Positions 35,030 to 43,500 are shown, counted from the first letter of the stretch. The stretch is 64,000 nt of DNA from Buchananella sp. 14KM1171 (GCF_041380365.1 NZ_CP159981.1:434001-498000); one strand, 5' to 3'. Numbers and translations: made by a program. Notes: generated by a model not told the origin, from the sequence alone.

Positions 35030-35764
35030 ATGCACCACAAACTCACTTCCACCAGGACAAGCCCGCTGGCGCCAACGGGCGGGTCTAGCCACCGCAAGCC
35101 TTCCCCCGGGACATTCCTGACACTCTTGGCTGCGATCCCGCTCCTGCTGGCCGCGTGTTCAGCCGACCCCAACTCAGAGCCCGCTTCCCCGTCCACTACC
35201 CAAGCCACGGCGCTGACCAACGAACAGGCGCCTTCAGCGATGAAGGCAAGCCCCACTCCATCCCAAGCGCCATCCTCGTCTAGCCCAACGGCTGCAACCT
35301 CGCCGCACCCCTCAACAACGATCCAGCCGCCCGTCCCCTCGGACGTAGCGCTGGAAAACAGTTTCGACGGTGCCGAGGCCTACGCCCACTTCCTCTTCCA
35401 AGCCTGGTGGTACCTCATCAACACCCACAACATCGAATGGTGGGATGAAAACTTCCCCGATTGCGAGTGGAAACAGCAAATGCGGGACACGGCCGTAGAT
35501 AAAATCGAAAAGGGCGTGACAAACGAGCTATCTGCATTCACTCCCCGCATAGTTGATTCACGAATGAATCCCGATAACCACAGCGAGTTTGTGGTGACTC
35601 TCCAAGCGGACCTCGGCGCTATTTTCACGTTAGATCGCGATGGGAATAAGACGACTTCAGTACCTCCCGAGACCCACCAGTTTGCTGTTCGCTTACTCTT
35701 CAGTGGCGACGCATGGGACGTAGTCGCACTCGTCAATAAGGAAGCGCCGGGCCAGACTCGCTGA
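35030..35764 (+). CDS. DUF6318-family lipoprotein, copy 4 (no partner gene)
   Basis: A 244-residue lipoprotein when started at ATG 35030 (an upstream in-frame ATG at 34964 overlaps the previous frame). Signal LTLLAAIPLLLAAC, a Ser/Thr/Pro linker, core SFDGAEAYAHFLFQAWWYL with NIEWWDENFP, and C-terminal EFVVTLQADLGAIFTLDRDG. No PKD gene follows; the next gene is valS. It is the most diverged of the four tandem copies. Confidence 0.78.
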   Translation: MHHKLTSTRTSPLAPTGGSSHRKPSPGTFLTLLAAIPLLLAACSADPNSEPASPSTTQATALTNEQAPSAMKASPTPSQAPSSSSPTAATSPHPSTTIQPPVPSDVALENSFDGAEAYAHFLFQAWWYLINTHNIEWWDENFPDCEWKQQMRDTAVDKIEKGVTNELSAFTPRIVDSRMNPDNHSEFVVTLQADLGAIFTLDRDGNKTTSVPPETHQFAVRLLFSGDAWDVVALVNKEAPGQTR

Positions 35765-35864
35765 TGTTCCCCCGGCCGAACGCACCCAGACACAGCCCCT
35801 TCCTGGTGATGGGTGCCATAGCGCCACGGCCCGCACGGCCCGGGAGCCCGTTGGTCGGGCGTGG

Positions 35865-35870
35865 GAGAAT
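35865..35870 (+). promoter_or_regulatory. -10 box for leaderless valS transcript
   Basis: GAGAAT ends 7 nt before the valS ATG and no ribosome-binding site is present. The same GGGAGAATTG context and spacing occur at the acyl-CoA synthetase gene. Confidence 0.55.
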
Positions 35871-35877
35871 TGCCCCC

Positions 35878-38556
35878 ATGACTAGCCAGAGTGACAGCAC
35901 TTCTCTGCCCCCCGCCCAGGCACCGGAGCGGGTCAGCACTGATGGCCTGGAGACGCGGTGGGGCGCCGCGTGGGCCGAGCAGGGTACGTACGCGTTTGAC
36001 CGCAGTGCCTCGCGCGAGCAGGTTTTCTCTATCGACACCCCGCCGCCCACGGTCTCTGGTTCGCTGCACGTGGGCCACGTGTTCAGCTACACGCACACGG
36101 ACGTGCTGGCGCGCTACCAGCGCATGACGGGTAAGCAGGTGTTCTACCCGATGGGTTGGGATGACAACGGCCTGCCCACGGAGCGTCGCGTGCAGAACTA
36201 CTACGGGGTGCGTTGTGACCCGTCACTGCCGTACGTGGAGAACTTTGTGCCGCCGCACGAGGGCGGCGAGGGCAAGTCGATCAAGGCGGCCGACCAGCAG
36301 CCGATCTCGCGCCGTAACTTCATCGAGCTGTGCGAGCGCCTCACCGAGGAGGACGAGAAGCAGTTCGAGGCGCTGTGGCGCTACCTGGGCCTGTCGGTGG
36401 ACTGGAGCCAGCACTATCAGACGATCGGTGGTAAGGCGCAGAAGGTGGCCCAGGCGGCGTTCTTGCGCAACCTTGAGCGCGGCGAGGCCTACCAGGCGCA
36501 GGCTCCGGGCCTGTGGGATGTCACGTTCCGCACGGCGGTGGCGCAGGCGGAGCTGGAGGCCCGCGAGTACCCGGGCCACTACCACAAGCTGGCTTTCCAC
36601 CGCACGGATGTTGCGGCTGACGCCCCGGCGGAGGAGCGCGACGTGGTCATCGAGACCACCCGCCCGGAGCTGCTGGGCGCGTGTGTGGCGCTGATCGCTC
36701 ACCCGGATGATGAGCGCTACCAGCACCTGTTTGGCACCACGGTGACCTCTCCGCTGTTTGACGTGGAGGTGCCGGTGCTGGCCCACGCCGCGGCGGAGAT
36801 GGACAAGGGTGCGGGTATCGCGATGTGCTGCACCTTCGGTGACTTGACGGACGTTCAGTGGTGGCGCGAGCTGGACTTGCCGATCCGTTCGATCATCGGT
36901 CACGACGGCCGCATCACGGGCGAGCAGGAGTGGGTCACTTCGCAGCGTGGCCGCGAGCTGGTTGCCGCGATCACGGGCACCACGACGTTCACGGCCCGCA
37001 AGACGGTGGTGGAGGCGGCCAAGGCTAGCGGCGAGATGCTGGGCGAGCCGGTGGCCACGGTGCGCAACACTAACTTCTTTGAGAAGGGCGACAAGCCGCT
37101 GGAGATCGTCACCTCCCGCCAGTGGTACATCCGCAACGGCGGCCGCGAGTTCGCTCGCACCGAGGGTGGCCCGCAGCTGCGCGACGAGCTGCTTTCCCGC
37201 GCCGATGACCTGGCTTTCCACCCGGACTTCATGAAGGTGCGCTACGAGAACTGGGTGGGCGGCCTGAACTCTGACTGGCTGATTTCCCGCCAGCGTTTCT
37301 TCGGTGTGCCGATCCCGGTGTGGTACCGCGTGGGTGAGGACGGCGAGGTCAACTACGAGGACGTGATCACGCCGTCGCTGGAGGCGCTGCCGGTGGACCC
37401 GTCCATCGACGTGCCGGCCGGTTTCACCGAGGGCCAGCGGGGCGTGGCCGGCGGTTTCGTCGGCGAGGTGGACATCATGGACACGTGGGCGACGTCGTCC
37501 CTGACCCCGCAGATCGCGTGCGGCTGGCTGACTGACGAGGACCTGTTCCAGCGCACCTTCCCGATGGACGTGCGTCCGCAGGGCCAGGACATTATTCGCA
37601 CGTGGTTGTTCTCCACGATGGTGCGTTCGCACCTGGAGTTTGACTGCTCGCCGTGGCGCAACGCCGCGATCTCGGGCTGGATCCTGGACCCGGACCGCAA
37701 GAAGATGAGCAAGTCCAAGGGCAACGTGGTCACCCCGATGGGTCTGCTGGAGCAGTACGGTTCTGACGCGGTGCGCTACTGGGCGGCCTCGGCCCGCCTG
37801 GGCACGGACGCGGCCTTCGACGAGGGCCAGATGAAGGTGGGCCGCCGCCTGGCGATCAAGCTGCTCAACGCCTCGAAGTTCGCCCTGACGATGGGTGGGG
37901 ATGCGGGCCTGAGCCTGGACCTGGCCAACGTGACGGAGCCGATCGACGCCTCGATCCTGGCCACGTTGCGCGGCGTGGTCGCGGACGCCACTGCGGCGTT
38001 TGAGCGTTTTGACCACACGCGCGCCCTGGAGTTGACGGAGACGTTCTTCTGGACGTTCTGCGACGACTACTTGGAGCTGGTCAAGGAGCGCGCCTACGGC
38101 GTGGAGGGCGCCGAGGAGGCGAGCGCGGGCGCGGTTTCTGCGCGCACCACCCTGGCGGTCGTGGTGGACACGGTGCTGCGCCTGCTGGCCCCCGTGCTGC
38201 CGTACGCCACGGAGGAGGTGTGGTCTTGGTACCGCACCGGTTCGGTGCACCGCGCCGCGTGGCCGGTGGCCGACGCTCTGGCCGGCGTGGACGGCGATGT
38301 CGCCCTGCTTCCTGCCGCCGGGCAGGCTCTGGCCGCTTTGCGGAAGGTCAAGAGTGAGGCGAAGGTGTCTCAGCGCACTCCTTACGCCCACGCCACTCTG
38401 GCTGTGCCTGCCGGCATGGCGGGCGCGGTGGAGGCGTGCCTGGCTGATCTGCGTGAGGCCGGCAAGCTGCGTGGCCAGTTGATTGTTGAGGAGGACGACG
38501 CTGCCGAGCGCGCCGTCGTGGTGGACTTCGAGCTCGAGGAGAGCCCGGCGAAGTAG
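35878..38556 (+). CDS. valS: Valyl-tRNA synthetase
   Basis: Charges tRNA-Val. The 892-residue class I synthetase has the HIGH-type motif SLHVGHVFSYT near 60, GWDDNGLPTERRVQ, an editing (CP1) domain, MDTWATSSLTPQ and the KMSKS loop (KKMSKSKGNVVTP), then an anticodon-binding domain. The end lacks the long coiled coil found in bacterial-type ValS, so it is closer to the shorter form used by many actinobacteria. The start at 35878 is supported by the -10 hexamer 7 nt upstream. Confidence 0.95.
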   Translation: MTSQSDSTSLPPAQAPERVSTDGLETRWGAAWAEQGTYAFDRSASREQVFSIDTPPPTVSGSLHVGHVFSYTHTDVLARYQRMTGKQVFYPMGWDDNGLPTERRVQNYYGVRCDPSLPYVENFVPPHEGGEGKSIKAADQQPISRRNFIELCERLTEEDEKQFEALWRYLGLSVDWSQHYQTIGGKAQKVAQAAFLRNLERGEAYQAQAPGLWDVTFRTAVAQAELEAREYPGHYHKLAFHRTDVAADAPAEERDVVIETTRPELLGACVALIAHPDDERYQHLFGTTVTSPLFDVEVPVLAHAAAEMDKGAGIAMCCTFGDLTDVQWWRELDLPIRSIIGHDGRITGEQEWVTSQRGRELVAAITGTTTFTARKTVVEAAKASGEMLGEPVATVRNTNFFEKGDKPLEIVTSRQWYIRNGGREFARTEGGPQLRDELLSRADDLAFHPDFMKVRYENWVGGLNSDWLISRQRFFGVPIPVWYRVGEDGEVNYEDVITPSLEALPVDPSIDVPAGFTEGQRGVAGGFVGEVDIMDTWATSSLTPQIACGWLTDEDLFQRTFPMDVRPQGQDIIRTWLFSTMVRSHLEFDCSPWRNAAISGWILDPDRKKMSKSKGNVVTPMGLLEQYGSDAVRYWAASARLGTDAAFDEGQMKVGRRLAIKLLNASKFALTMGGDAGLSLDLANVTEPIDASILATLRGVVADATAAFERFDHTRALELTETFFWTFCDDYLELVKERAYGVEGAEEASAGAVSARTTLAVVVDTVLRLLAPVLPYATEEVWSWYRTGSVHRAAWPVADALAGVDGDVALLPAAGQALAALRKVKSEAKVSQRTPYAHATLAVPAGMAGAVEACLADLREAGKLRGQLIVEEDDAAERAVVVDFELEESPAK

Positions 38557-38584
38557 CATCGGCCCAACATTTGCGGCGATACGC

Positions 38585-38619
38585 GTGGCCGGTTTGGAGG
38601 CTTCCTCCAAACCGGCCAC
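38585..38619 (+). terminator. Terminator hairpin after valS
   Basis: A 16-bp perfect stem (38585-38600 with 38604-38619) and a 3-nt loop, followed by TTCGTCTT. It separates valS from the next gene. Confidence 0.85.
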
Positions 38620-38665
38620 TTCGTCTTGGTGCCCGACGGGAAGCAGCTACCTGCATGTTTCCTGG

Positions 38666-38671
38666 GAGAAT
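38666..38671 (+). promoter_or_regulatory. -10 box for the acyl-CoA synthetase gene
   Basis: GAGAAT, 7 nt before the ATG at 38679; the geometry is identical to valS. Confidence 0.55.
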
Positions 38672-38678
38672 TGGCGCC

Positions 38679-40526
38679 ATGACTGAGCAAATTGGCACTC
38701 TGCGCGAGTACTCCACCCCGATCCAGGTGGTCCCCGCCGACGACGACACGCTGGCGCGTCTGCTGGACCGCCGCGTGGAGCGCAATCCGGCCGCAACAAT
38801 GCTGGAGCGCAAGAGCGACGTCGGCGGCGCGTGGCAGAAAATCAGCGCGCAGGAATTTCGCCGGCAGGCACGCGCGGTTGCCAAGGGACTGATCGCCTCG
38901 GGGATCGGCCACGGCGAATCGGTGGGCGTGATGGCGGCGACGTCGTACGAATGGAGCGTGCTCGACGCGGCCACGTGGTACGCGGGCGCGGTGCTGGTGC
39001 CGGTGTATGAGACGTCGTCGGCGGAGCAGGTCGAGTGGATGGGGATGGATGCGGCCATCAAGCTGATGGTGACGTCCGACGCTGCCACCGCCGCCATCGT
39101 GGCGCAGGCCAGGCCCGCTATTGCCTGCCTGGAGGAGGTGCTCTCGATCAGCCAGGACGCGCTGGGCACGCTGGCCGAGCGCGGCGCGGCCGTCAGTGAC
39201 GAGGAGCTGGAGGCGCGCACGGCGGCGGTGAGCCTGGATGACGTGATGACGATCATCTACACCTCCGGCACCACCGGGCGGCCCAAGGGCGTGGTGCTCA
39301 AGCACCGCCAGTTCTCCACGCTGGTTCAGAACGGTCTGCCGTGGCTGGCGGAGGTCATCAACACCCCGCAGACGCGCCTGCTGTTGTTCCTGCCGCTGGC
39401 GCACTCCTACGCGCGGCTGCTGAACGTGCTCAGCCTGCTGGGCCCCGGCGTGCTGGGTCACGCCCCCGGCCCGGCCACGCTGCTGGATGACCTGGCGGCG
39501 TTCGCGCCGTCCTACGTGCTGGCGGTGCCGCGCGTGTTTGAGAAGATCTACAACTCGGCCGACGCGAAGGCCGGCAGCGGCGTGAAGCTGAAGCTGTTCA
39601 GGTGGGCGGCGAAGGTGGCGATCACGTACTCGCGTGCGCTGGACAAGCCGGGCGGACCGTCTGCGGTGTTGAAGGCGCAGCACCGCCTGGCCAGCCGCCT
39701 GGTGCTGAACAAGCTCACCCGCCTGCTGGGCCCGAACGCGAAGTACGCGATCTCCGGTGGCGGGCCGCTGGGTGACCGCCTGGGCCACTTCTACCGTGGC
39801 ATGGGCCTGTCCATCCTGGAGGGCTACGGACTGACGGAGACCACGGCGCCGATCTCGGTGAACAGCCCGCAGCTGAACAAGCTGGGCACGGTGGGCCCGC
39901 CGGTGCCGGGCGCCTCCATCCGCATCGGGGACGGCGGCGAGATCCTGGTCAAGGGCGACCAGGTGTTCGAGTACTACCACAACAACCCGGAGGCCACCGC
40001 TGAGGTGATCGACGCCGACGGGTGGTTCAACACGGGTGACATCGGGCAGCTGGACGCCGACGGCTACCTGCGCATCACGGGCCGCGCCAAGGAGATCATC
40101 GTGACTGCGGGCGGCAAGAACGTGGCCCCGGCCGTGCTGGAGGACCGCCTGCGCGGTCACCCGCTGGTCAGCCAGGTGGTGGTGGTGGGCGACAACCGCC
40201 CGTTCATCGCCGCGCTGGTGACGCTGGACAAGGAGATGCTGCCCGGTTGGCTGTCCAACCACGGGCTGCCGGGCATGGGCGTGGACGAGGCCGCCAAGCA
40301 CCCCAAGGTGCTGGAGGCGCTGGACCGCGCGGTGGCGCGCGCCAACAAGGCGGTCTCTAGGGCGGAGTCGATCCGCAAGATCAAGGTGCTGACCACGGAC
40401 TTCACGGAGGCCAACGGGCTGCTGACCCCGTCGCTGAAGGTGCGCCGGGCGATCGTGACGCAGCGCTTCGCGGCGGACATCGAGGAGCTGTACGCGGGCG
40501 TGACCACGGGCCCGGCCGAAGGCTGA
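38679..40526 (+). CDS. Long-chain acyl-CoA synthetase (FadD15-type AMP-binding enzyme)
   Basis: Activates fatty acids to acyl-CoA through an acyl-adenylate. The 615-residue protein has the AMP-binding signature IIYTSGTTGRPKGVV near 190, YAISGGGPLGDRLG, EGYGLTETTAPIS, the hinge/adenylate region WFNTGDIGQLDADGYLRITGRAKE and a C-terminal lid ending in VRRAIVTQRF. The N terminus is typical of FadD15. The last ~60 nt and the terminator are duplicated 2.2 kb downstream. Confidence 0.9.
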   Translation: MTEQIGTLREYSTPIQVVPADDDTLARLLDRRVERNPAATMLERKSDVGGAWQKISAQEFRRQARAVAKGLIASGIGHGESVGVMAATSYEWSVLDAATWYAGAVLVPVYETSSAEQVEWMGMDAAIKLMVTSDAATAAIVAQARPAIACLEEVLSISQDALGTLAERGAAVSDEELEARTAAVSLDDVMTIIYTSGTTGRPKGVVLKHRQFSTLVQNGLPWLAEVINTPQTRLLLFLPLAHSYARLLNVLSLLGPGVLGHAPGPATLLDDLAAFAPSYVLAVPRVFEKIYNSADAKAGSGVKLKLFRWAAKVAITYSRALDKPGGPSAVLKAQHRLASRLVLNKLTRLLGPNAKYAISGGGPLGDRLGHFYRGMGLSILEGYGLTETTAPISVNSPQLNKLGTVGPPVPGASIRIGDGGEILVKGDQVFEYYHNNPEATAEVIDADGWFNTGDIGQLDADGYLRITGRAKEIIVTAGGKNVAPAVLEDRLRGHPLVSQVVVVGDNRPFIAALVTLDKEMLPGWLSNHGLPGMGVDEAAKHPKVLEALDRAVARANKAVSRAESIRKIKVLTTDFTEANGLLTPSLKVRRAIVTQRFAADIEELYAGVTTGPAEG

Positions 40527-40595
40527 CGTTAGGCTCTGGGAGCAGGCGTTCCCGGGCGAAGTGTCGGGGCGGGGTGTGCGGCGCACACCCCGCCC
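40464..40595 (+). repeat. Direct repeat, left copy (fadD 3' end plus terminator)
   Basis: About 132 bp, covering the last codons of the acyl-CoA synthetase gene and the following GC-rich hairpin, recurs at 42687-42819 with only a few differences. The two copies bracket the AbiE module. Confidence 0.9.
40567..40595 (+). terminator. Terminator of the acyl-CoA synthetase gene
   Basis: A 13-bp stem (GGGCGGGGTGTGC / GCACACCCCGCCC) with a 3-nt loop, then CTCTCTC. Duplicated at 42791-42819. Confidence 0.7.
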
Positions 40596-40624
40596 TCTCT
40601 CGCGATCTCTCGCACCACCTCTAG

Positions 40625-40653
40625 TTGGATGCTACGTTTACTACACCTAGATG
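40625..40653 (+). promoter_or_regulatory. Candidate promoter of the abiE operon
   Basis: TTGGAT (40625-40630) and TAGATG (40648-40653) are 17 bp apart, upstream of the abiEi start. The AT-richer sequence differs from flanking genes. AbiEi antitoxins usually repress their own promoter through inverted repeats; I did not identify a clear pair here. Confidence 0.45.
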
Positions 40654-40677
40654 TAACAAATGCAGCCGGAGGTGAGC

Positions 40678-41547
40678 ATGAGGACCGTAGATGCACTACG
40701 CACCCTTGAGGCAGCCACCGTCAGCCAACGAGGGCTGATCACCTCTAACCAAGCGGTTCAACTTGGCATTGACCGCACCACACTCTCGCGTCTTGCCTCC
40801 AGTGGCGACGTAGTTGTCGTGCGCCGCGGCGTGTATGCCCTCCCGTCAGCCAGCGCCGACCCGTTCTCTGATGCACGTGCCGCATGGCTCGCCAGTGCCC
40901 CTTCGCTCTTTGCCGACCAACGAGTCGGTTCCAGCGAGACTCCAGTACTCTCCCACTCCTCTGCGGCAGCAATCCACGGCATTGGCAGCCTGCTGCCGAA
41001 CCGACACACGCTTACAACACGGGCTCGCAAGCAATCTCGACAGACGGACATACGTTACGTAATTGCCCCGCTCTCCGACACAGACGTTGACGTGGTGGCT
41101 GGCCTCAACGTTACGAGCGCATCCCGCACTATTGGAGACCTCTCTGCAGGGAACACGGATATTGCGCACGTTGCGGAGCTGGTGCACGACGCGCTTGGAA
41201 AATCACTTACTTCCCCCGAGGCCCTCGCCTCAGCGCTTCACGCGACCTCCCACAGGTTTGGCCATTCCTCCGGCGAATCGCTTCTCAGTGCGTGCATACA
41301 GATCACAGGCCTTCCCCAGCCGATACTAGACACGATTCAGTCGATTATCCGCATACCCGCCATTGAGAAAAACCCGGCCGTTACACAGGCACGCACATTA
41401 GCACTGCGCTCGACTACCCTACCTAATCCGCTCGCCGCGAAGATTAGGGCGATGAGCTCGGCCTCCGAAACGCTCGTTAAGCAATTGCGCCTAGCAAAAT
41501 TATCATCCACATTCCCTGGCGCCGAGCAAATCGCGGCGATCCTTTAA
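40678..41547 (+). CDS. AbiEi-family antitoxin / transcriptional regulator
   Basis: A 289-residue protein. The N-terminal winged helix-turn-helix (RGLITSNQAVQLGIDRTTLSRLASSGDVVVVRRGVYAL) is the AbiEi_4-type domain and is followed by a C-terminal AbiEi region (HSSAAAIHGIGSLLPNRHTLTT...). In AbiE systems this protein represses the operon and counteracts the nucleotidyltransferase toxin; they are type IV toxin-antitoxin modules often linked to phage defence. ATG at 40678 is chosen for GGAGGTG upstream. G+C is visibly lower than the neighbours, which suggests horizontal transfer. Confidence 0.85.
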   Translation: MRTVDALRTLEAATVSQRGLITSNQAVQLGIDRTTLSRLASSGDVVVVRRGVYALPSASADPFSDARAAWLASAPSLFADQRVGSSETPVLSHSSAAAIHGIGSLLPNRHTLTTRARKQSRQTDIRYVIAPLSDTDVDVVAGLNVTSASRTIGDLSAGNTDIAHVAELVHDALGKSLTSPEALASALHATSHRFGHSSGESLLSACIQITGLPQPILDTIQSIIRIPAIEKNPAVTQARTLALRSTTLPNPLAAKIRAMSSASETLVKQLRLAKLSSTFPGAEQIAAIL

Positions 41548-41553
41548 GGCGTA

Positions 41554-41748
41554 ATGCGTTCTCACCAGGCCACAAAGCACCACCTTGACGCAGCAAATCG
41601 GCTGGTCCAGAGAGCTATCCATCAGACATCCCCTGTCCAGGAATTACAGCAAAGGATAAGTGCGCTGAACACAGTTAACTACGGCGATCTCTCGCCAAGT
41701 AGCTCTCTCCGCACTGAGACAGAAGACTATCTGGGTAGCGAAAGTTAA
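41554..41748 (+). CDS. Small unknown protein between abiEi and abiEii
   Basis: A 64-residue hydrophilic frame (MRSHQATKHHLDAANRL...) that begins 6 nt after the abiEi stop and ends 2 nt before the abiEii ATG, so it fills the gap exactly. No family is recognised. It may be an extra operon component or a degraded end of abiEi. The weak ribosome-binding context lowers confidence. Confidence 0.45.
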   Translation: MRSHQATKHHLDAANRLVQRAIHQTSPVQELQQRISALNTVNYGDLSPSSSLRTETEDYLGSES

Positions 41749-41750
41749 TC

Positions 41751-42683
41751 ATGAGAGCAGATTCGTCGCGCGACCTTCAAAGACTCAAGGCGTCCCTGGA
41801 CTCGCTCATCCGCAATGAGGCGAGAGCCAGAAATACGCATGCGACCAAAATTAGACACCAATTTGCGTTTGCACTGCTTTACAAGCGACTGTTCTCTGCA
41901 GGCCAAAGCGACTGGATACTCCTTGGGGGAAATGCCCTACTAATCCGAACTGGCGGTGGGGGCTTCACCCAAGACATCGACTTGGCTCTAGCCGGTTCGG
42001 AACGAGCTATCGAAGATCTCCGGGCAGAACTAGAGCACTATCTTTCTCTCCCCATACCAGGCGACCCATTTGTGTTTCGCCTGAATAAACTATTCGAAAC
42101 CAGGCGCGCGGACGCCTTTGGCTACGGAACCACTACCATCAAAGCCACAATTGACACATTATTGGGCGCTCTCCCGTTTCACACGATCCAAGCAGATATC
42201 ACCGAACAACGCCATATATATGGCCCCGTGGACCGCGTGCGAATCTCCCCAATCATTGAACACGAGCTAATCTCAGATCTGCCACTAGTTCCAACCGTTC
42301 CCATCGAGAACCATCTGGCTGACAAGGTGTGCGCAATGTACGAGTGTCACGGTGCCGCCAAGCTGCCTTCGACACGCTACCGAGATCTTGCGGACATCGT
42401 TCGAATCGTTACCATGCTGCCGTTGGATGGCGCTCGCCTGTCACAAATGCTCAAGCACGAGTCCAGCAGGCGGGGGATTTGCCTTCCCAAACAGATGGTC
42501 TCACCAGGGCCGCTTTGGACTACAGAGTTCAAAAGAAACGCCGCGACATTTGAAGAGTATCCTCCCGAGCTTCGGGAACTGGTTGCTGCTCTTGATGTAG
42601 CGGGGGCTTGTCTTAATCCCATTCTGGACGGTTCTGTTTCTATAGGCGCCTGGAATTTAGGCGCTTTTCACTGTCGGCAATGA
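41751..42683 (+). CDS. AbiEii/AbiGii-family nucleotidyltransferase toxin
   Basis: A 310-residue protein with the DUF1814-type nucleotidyltransferase signature WILLGGNALLIR followed by the acidic pair in FTQDIDLAL. A C-terminal portion has PVENHLADKVCAM-like sequence (here VPIENHLADKVCAMYE) and YRDLADIVRIV, as in AbiEii toxins. Toxin activity by nucleotide transfer is known for the family; the cellular target here is unknown. It is the last gene of the island and is followed at once by the duplicated fadD end. Confidence 0.87.
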   Translation: MRADSSRDLQRLKASLDSLIRNEARARNTHATKIRHQFAFALLYKRLFSAGQSDWILLGGNALLIRTGGGGFTQDIDLALAGSERAIEDLRAELEHYLSLPIPGDPFVFRLNKLFETRRADAFGYGTTTIKATIDTLLGALPFHTIQADITEQRHIYGPVDRVRISPIIEHELISDLPLVPTVPIENHLADKVCAMYECHGAAKLPSTRYRDLADIVRIVTMLPLDGARLSQMLKHESSRRGICLPKQMVSPGPLWTTEFKRNAATFEEYPPELRELVAALDVAGACLNPILDGSVSIGAWNLGAFHCRQ

Positions 42684-42989
42684 ATACGCTTTACGGCGGA
42701 CATCGAGGAGCTGTACGCGGGCGTGACCACGGGCCCGGCCGAGGGCTGAGGTTAGGCCCTGGGGGGCGGGCGTTCCCGGGCGAAGTGTCGGGGCGGGGTG
42801 TGCGGCGCACACCCCGCCCCTCAATCGTTCTGGCGGTCTAGCGCAGCGGAGGTAGCAAGTCCTTCCTCCGCACGATCACAGCCCTGCTTCTGGTTGCGAT
42901 ACTGGATTCAAGACAGTCGTGGTCGGGTGCGTTCCGGCGGGCTCGGCCAGAGTCTGGCCCACTCATCCCGCTCTTTCTTAGGAGGGACC
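42684..42989. other. Junction with duplicated fadD end and TM2 promoter region
   Basis: 42687-42819 repeats the fadD 3' end and terminator (stem at 42791-42819). The remaining 170 bp up to the TM2 gene holds an inverted GCGGAGG/CCTCCGC pair (42846-42874) and no gene. Confidence 0.75.
42687..42819 (+). repeat. Direct repeat, right copy (fadD 3' end plus terminator)
   Basis: A near-identical copy of 40464-40595, including the last coding nucleotides TGA. It is not preceded by the rest of fadD, so it marks the right boundary of the AbiE insertion. Confidence 0.9.
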
Positions 42990-43427
42990 ATGTCCGCAAA
43001 CTTCCCGCAGAATCCCGCACAGAGTGGCACGCCCGGTCAGCCCAACTATTCCCAGCCGCAGGGCGCGCCCAACGGGCAGCAGGCTTACGGCCAGGCGGGC
43101 TATGGGCAGCCTGGTTACGGGCAGGCTGGTTTCGGACAGCCCGGCCCTGCCGCGTACGCCGCCTTCCCCGGTTTCCGGGGGATGTCCTCGAAGTCGAAGC
43201 TGGCTGCCGGCCTGCTGGGCATCTTCCTTGGTGCACTCGGTGTGCACAACTTCTACCTGGGCAACACCGGCAAGGCCCTGGCGCAGCTGCTCATTTCCGT
43301 GCTCTCGCTCGGCTTCCTGTCCTTCGTCTCCGCTATCTGGGGTTTCATCGAGGGGATCCTGATCCTGACTTCTAAGCCCGGCACAGAGTGGCACCGCGAC
43401 GCCGACGGGCTGGAGCTCCTCGACTAG
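42990..43427 (+). CDS. TM2-domain membrane protein
   Basis: A 145-residue protein. The N-terminal ~65 residues are Gln/Gly/Tyr-rich with repeats of GQxGYGQPGYGQAG type. A TM2 domain follows (KSKLAAGLLGIFLGALGVHNFYLG; AQLLISVLSLGFLSFVSAIWGFIEGILIL), two membrane helices joined by the HNFYLG turn. TM2 proteins have no agreed function. AGGAGGG lies just upstream of the ATG. Confidence 0.88.
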   Translation: MSANFPQNPAQSGTPGQPNYSQPQGAPNGQQAYGQAGYGQPGYGQAGFGQPGPAAYAAFPGFRGMSSKSKLAAGLLGIFLGALGVHNFYLGNTGKALAQLLISVLSLGFLSFVSAIWGFIEGILILTSKPGTEWHRDADGLELLD

Positions 43428-43451
43428 GCGAGTCAGCCCCAAATCCGGTCC

Positions 43452-43492
43452 GGGGGCGGGGAGCACTTCACTTCGAAGTGCTCCCCGCCCCC
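43452..43492. terminator. 18-bp hairpin between the TM2 and MazF genes
   Basis: Perfect arms 43452-43469 and 43475-43492 around a 5-nt loop, between convergent genes. No strong T-run. Confidence 0.78.
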
Positions 43493-43500
43493 GCTCGCAG

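Noticed and set aside
30629-35764. DUF6318/PKD cluster as a classical polymorphic toxin-immunity locus
   Set aside because: No toxin domain, secretion-linked pre-toxin region or immunity-like small cytoplasmic protein is visible; both members of each pair look exported.
36223-40586. Long antisense frames opposite valS and the acyl-CoA synthetase gene
   Set aside because: Both plus-strand genes are unmistakable; the antisense frames lack any motif or start signal.
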